This document shows, one piece after another, positions 4,496 to 6,259 of a stretch of DNA of 6,259 nt. Position numbers and translations under genes: made by a program. This DNA comes from Minisyncoccota bacterium. GTDB taxonomy: Bacteria; Verrucomicrobiota; Lentisphaeria; Oligosphaerales; MVZH01. The notes beneath the pieces were generated by a model. That model saw only the letters and a program-made list of their open reading frames with translations, had not been told where the DNA came from and did not search any database. The DNA is taken from assembly GCA_021734725.1 (NCBI GenBank), contig JAIPIM010000243.1, positions 1 to 6,259 on the forward strand. Reading direction: 5' to 3'. Numbering within the stretch: the stretch's first letter is position 1; every line of letters begins with the position of its first letter.

Positions 4496-6259
4496 ATGCC
4501 TGACACGTGCAGCCCTCACCTCAAAGACTGGCAGAATCCCGCCGTCGTCCACCGCCATCGTGAAGCACCGCACGCCAGCTTTATCCCGTTTTCAAATGCC
4601 GAAAGCGCCCTGCGAGGGAGTCCTGGCCAGTCCCCTTGGGTCATGGAACTGAACGGTCACTGGAAATTTCGATTCTGCACGGCACCGGAGACCACACCTC
4701 CAAACTTCCATGCACCGTCCTTTGACGACAGCGACTGGGACTCCATTCCCGTACCATGCAGCTGGCAAACAGAGGGATACGGACATCCTCATTACACGAA
4801 TGTCAGCTATCCATTCCCGGTGGACCCGCCCCGCATACCAAACGAAAACCCGACTGGTGTGTACCGGCGAACATTCATGATTCCCAAAACTTGGGACGGA
4901 CGCCGCGTGCTGCTGCACTTTAAGGGAGTGGATTCTGCATTCTATGTTTGGGTTAACGGGCTTATGGCGGGCTTCAGTAAAGGCAGCCGCGTCCCTGCCG
5001 AATTTGATATTTCAGAATATGCGCGTATCGGTACGAATACGGTGGCGGTACAAGTCATGCAGTGGTCCGACGGAAGCTACCTGGAGGATCAAGACATGTG
5101 GTGGCTCAGCGGCATTTTCCGCGATGTCACGCTCTTCGCCGTCCCCCAGATTCACATTCGCGATTTTGCCGTACGCACCGAACTTGACAGCGACTACAGA
5201 GATGCCGTCTTCAGGTTGCATGGAGAGATCCGAAACCGTACGAGTGACACCGAGAGAGGTGCCTCTCTTGAAGCCCAGCTTCTGGACGCGGCGGGGAGAA
5301 CAATCCTCGCCAAGCCCGTACGTGTCGCAATAAACGCACCGGCAAACAGCGACACCACCTTCGAATTGGTGACCAAAGTCACGAACCCCCGTAAATGGAC
5401 GGCTGAAACTCCTTATCTTTATAGGTTATTGCTCGTCTTAAAAGACAAAACCGGCAACCCACTTCAGGCCACTTCTTGCAACGTCGGTTTCCGTTCGGTT
5501 GAATTACGTAACGGCAATCTTTTGGTAAACGGTATCCCCGTCATTTTCAAAGGCGTCAACCGACACGACCACGACCCGGAGCGCGGCAAAGCGGTATCCA
5601 TGGGAAAAATGCTCCACGACATCCTGCTCATGAAACAACATAATATCAACACAGTCCGGACATCGCATTACCCCAATGATGCCCGCTTCTACGATCTCTG
5701 TGATTACTATGGGATGTATGTCGTTGACGAAGCGGATGTGGAGTGTCACGGAATGGGGGCTGCCGGTGATTGGAACCGGTTGAGCAACGATCCGGCTTGG
5801 GAAGCTGCCTACGTCGATCGCATGGCACGTATGGTGGAACGCGACAAGAATCACCCGTCAATCGTCATGTGGTCTCTGGGCAACGAAGCTGGCTGCGGCC
5901 GCAACCACAAGGCCATGGCTGATTATGCGCGCTACACCGATCCTACTCGACTGATTCATTACGAAGGCGACCGAAAATTGGAAATAGCGGATGTCCTGAG
6001 CGCTATGTATCCTTCCGTCGAGGAACTCATAAAGGTTGGACAGGGACGCACGTTCCGTGCAGGCACGCCCCTTGAACTTTCACATGACGTGTACGGTGAC
6101 AAACCATTCTTCATGTGTGAATACGCACACGCAATGGGTAACGGGCCGGGCTCTCTCAAGGAATACTGGGAGACCATCTACAAGTACAAACGGCTGCAGG
6201 GGGGATGTGTCTGGGATTGGATCGATCAGGGACTGCGAAAGCAGACGGAAGACGGTGTC
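4496..6259 (+). CDS. lacZ: Beta-galactosidase, LacZ-type GH2 family, 5' part (3' end outside window)
   Basis: The enzyme hydrolyses terminal beta-galactosides such as lactose. The first 588 codons are present; E. coli LacZ has 1024 residues, so the C-terminal domains are missing. The N-terminal jelly-roll domain leads into WSDGSYLEDQDMW (190-202), containing the Asp equivalent to E. coli D201. In the catalytic barrel, VNRHDHD supplies H357 and SHYPND supplies H391. E416 and H418 (in VECHGM) are the magnesium ligands together with acid/base E464 in LGNEAG. Y505 (MYPSV), nucleophile E542 in CEYAHAMGN and W573 in VWDWIDQ complete the galactose site. All main catalytic residues of E. coli LacZ therefore have counterparts. 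No signal peptide is seen, so a cytoplasmic enzyme is likely, needing a transporter encoded elsewhere. The ATG at 4496 has AGGAG five bases upstream. Two inverted repeats before it suggest repression control. True substrates may be plant or host glycans rather than lactose. Confidence 0.95.
   Translation, partial: MPDTCSPHLKDWQNPAVVHRHREAPHASFIPFSNAESALRGSPGQSPWVMELNGHWKFRFCTAPETTPPNFHAPSFDDSDWDSIPVPCSWQTEGYGHPHYTNVSYPFPVDPPRIPNENPTGVYRRTFMIPKTWDGRRVLLHFKGVDSAFYVWVNGLMAGFSKGSRVPAEFDISEYARIGTNTVAVQVMQWSDGSYLEDQDMWWLSGIFRDVTLFAVPQIHIRDFAVRTELDSDYRDAVFRLHGEIRNRTSDTERGASLEAQLLDAAGRTILAKPVRVAINAPANSDTTFELVTKVTNPRKWTAETPYLYRLLLVLKDKTGNPLQATSCNVGFRSVELRNGNLLVNGIPVIFKGVNRHDHDPERGKAVSMGKMLHDILLMKQHNINTVRTSHYPNDARFYDLCDYYGMYVVDEADVECHGMGAAGDWNRLSNDPAWEAAYVDRMARMVERDKNHPSIVMWSLGNEAGCGRNHKAMADYARYTDPTRLIHYEGDRKLEIADVLSAMYPSVEELIKVGQGRTFRAGTPLELSHDVYGDKPFFMCEYAHAMGNGPGSLKEYWETIYKYKRLQGGCVWDWIDQGLRKQTEDGV

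Noticed and set aside
4592..6177. Several open frames of 60-130 residues on both strands within the LacZ-type gene
   Set aside because: All are out-of-frame shadows of a gene whose catalytic motifs are intact in the main frame.

Overview
The window looks like part of a chromosome from the Planctomycetes-Verrucomicrobia-Chlamydiae (PVC) superphylum, plausibly a Lentisphaerota, Verrucomicrobiota or Kiritimatiellota member. The strongest pointer is a 51-residue lysine/arginine-rich protein (3172-3327) that matches the small basic 'PVC signature' protein (MSLHKSL start, RNVLKRYERI core, EEGR...VWGLPK end). The phylum assignment below PVC is inference; no rRNA is present. Base composition is roughly balanced, and the genes are ordinary bacterial genes with recognisable Shine-Dalgarno sites.

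Layout, left to right. (1) 2-760, +: the 3' part of a membrane-anchored zinc-finger (HC2-type) anti-sigma-like protein, cut by the left edge. (2) 843-2207, -: complete dnaA, convergent with gene 1, with a 14-bp perfect palindrome between the two stops. (3) 2208-2792: a 585-bp gene-free region between the divergent dnaA and the next gene. It holds an A/T tract in an inverted repeat, two interlocked complementary segments that could form an RNA pseudoknot, and an 11-bp tandem repeat, but no good cluster of DnaA boxes. (4) 2793-3062, +: a stand-alone Lrp/AsnC ligand-binding (RAM) domain protein. (5) 3172-3327, +: the PVC small basic protein with its own promoter-like sequence and a strong intrinsic terminator at 3402-3440. 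(6) 3317-3532, -: a possible 71-residue basic single-pass membrane protein overlapping that terminator (tentative). (7) 3659-4090, -: a SlyD-type FKBP peptidyl-prolyl isomerase, with a terminator downstream and a promoter-like sequence upstream. (8) 4496-6259, +: the first 588 codons of a LacZ-type GH2 beta-galactosidase with both catalytic glutamates, cut by the right edge and preceded by a candidate operator.

The genes do not form one pathway. They are short, mostly single-gene transcription units: replication initiation (DnaA), small-molecule sensing (RAM protein), a probable nucleic-acid-associated housekeeping protein (PVC protein), protein folding (SlyD), envelope or stress signalling (anti-sigma-like protein) and beta-galactoside use (LacZ). 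I see no mobile element, CRISPR array, tRNA or rRNA, and no clear new multi-gene system. The items most worth a second look are the possible pseudoknot RNA upstream of the RAM gene, the small membrane ORF read through a terminator, and the divergent DNA-recognition motif of DnaA.
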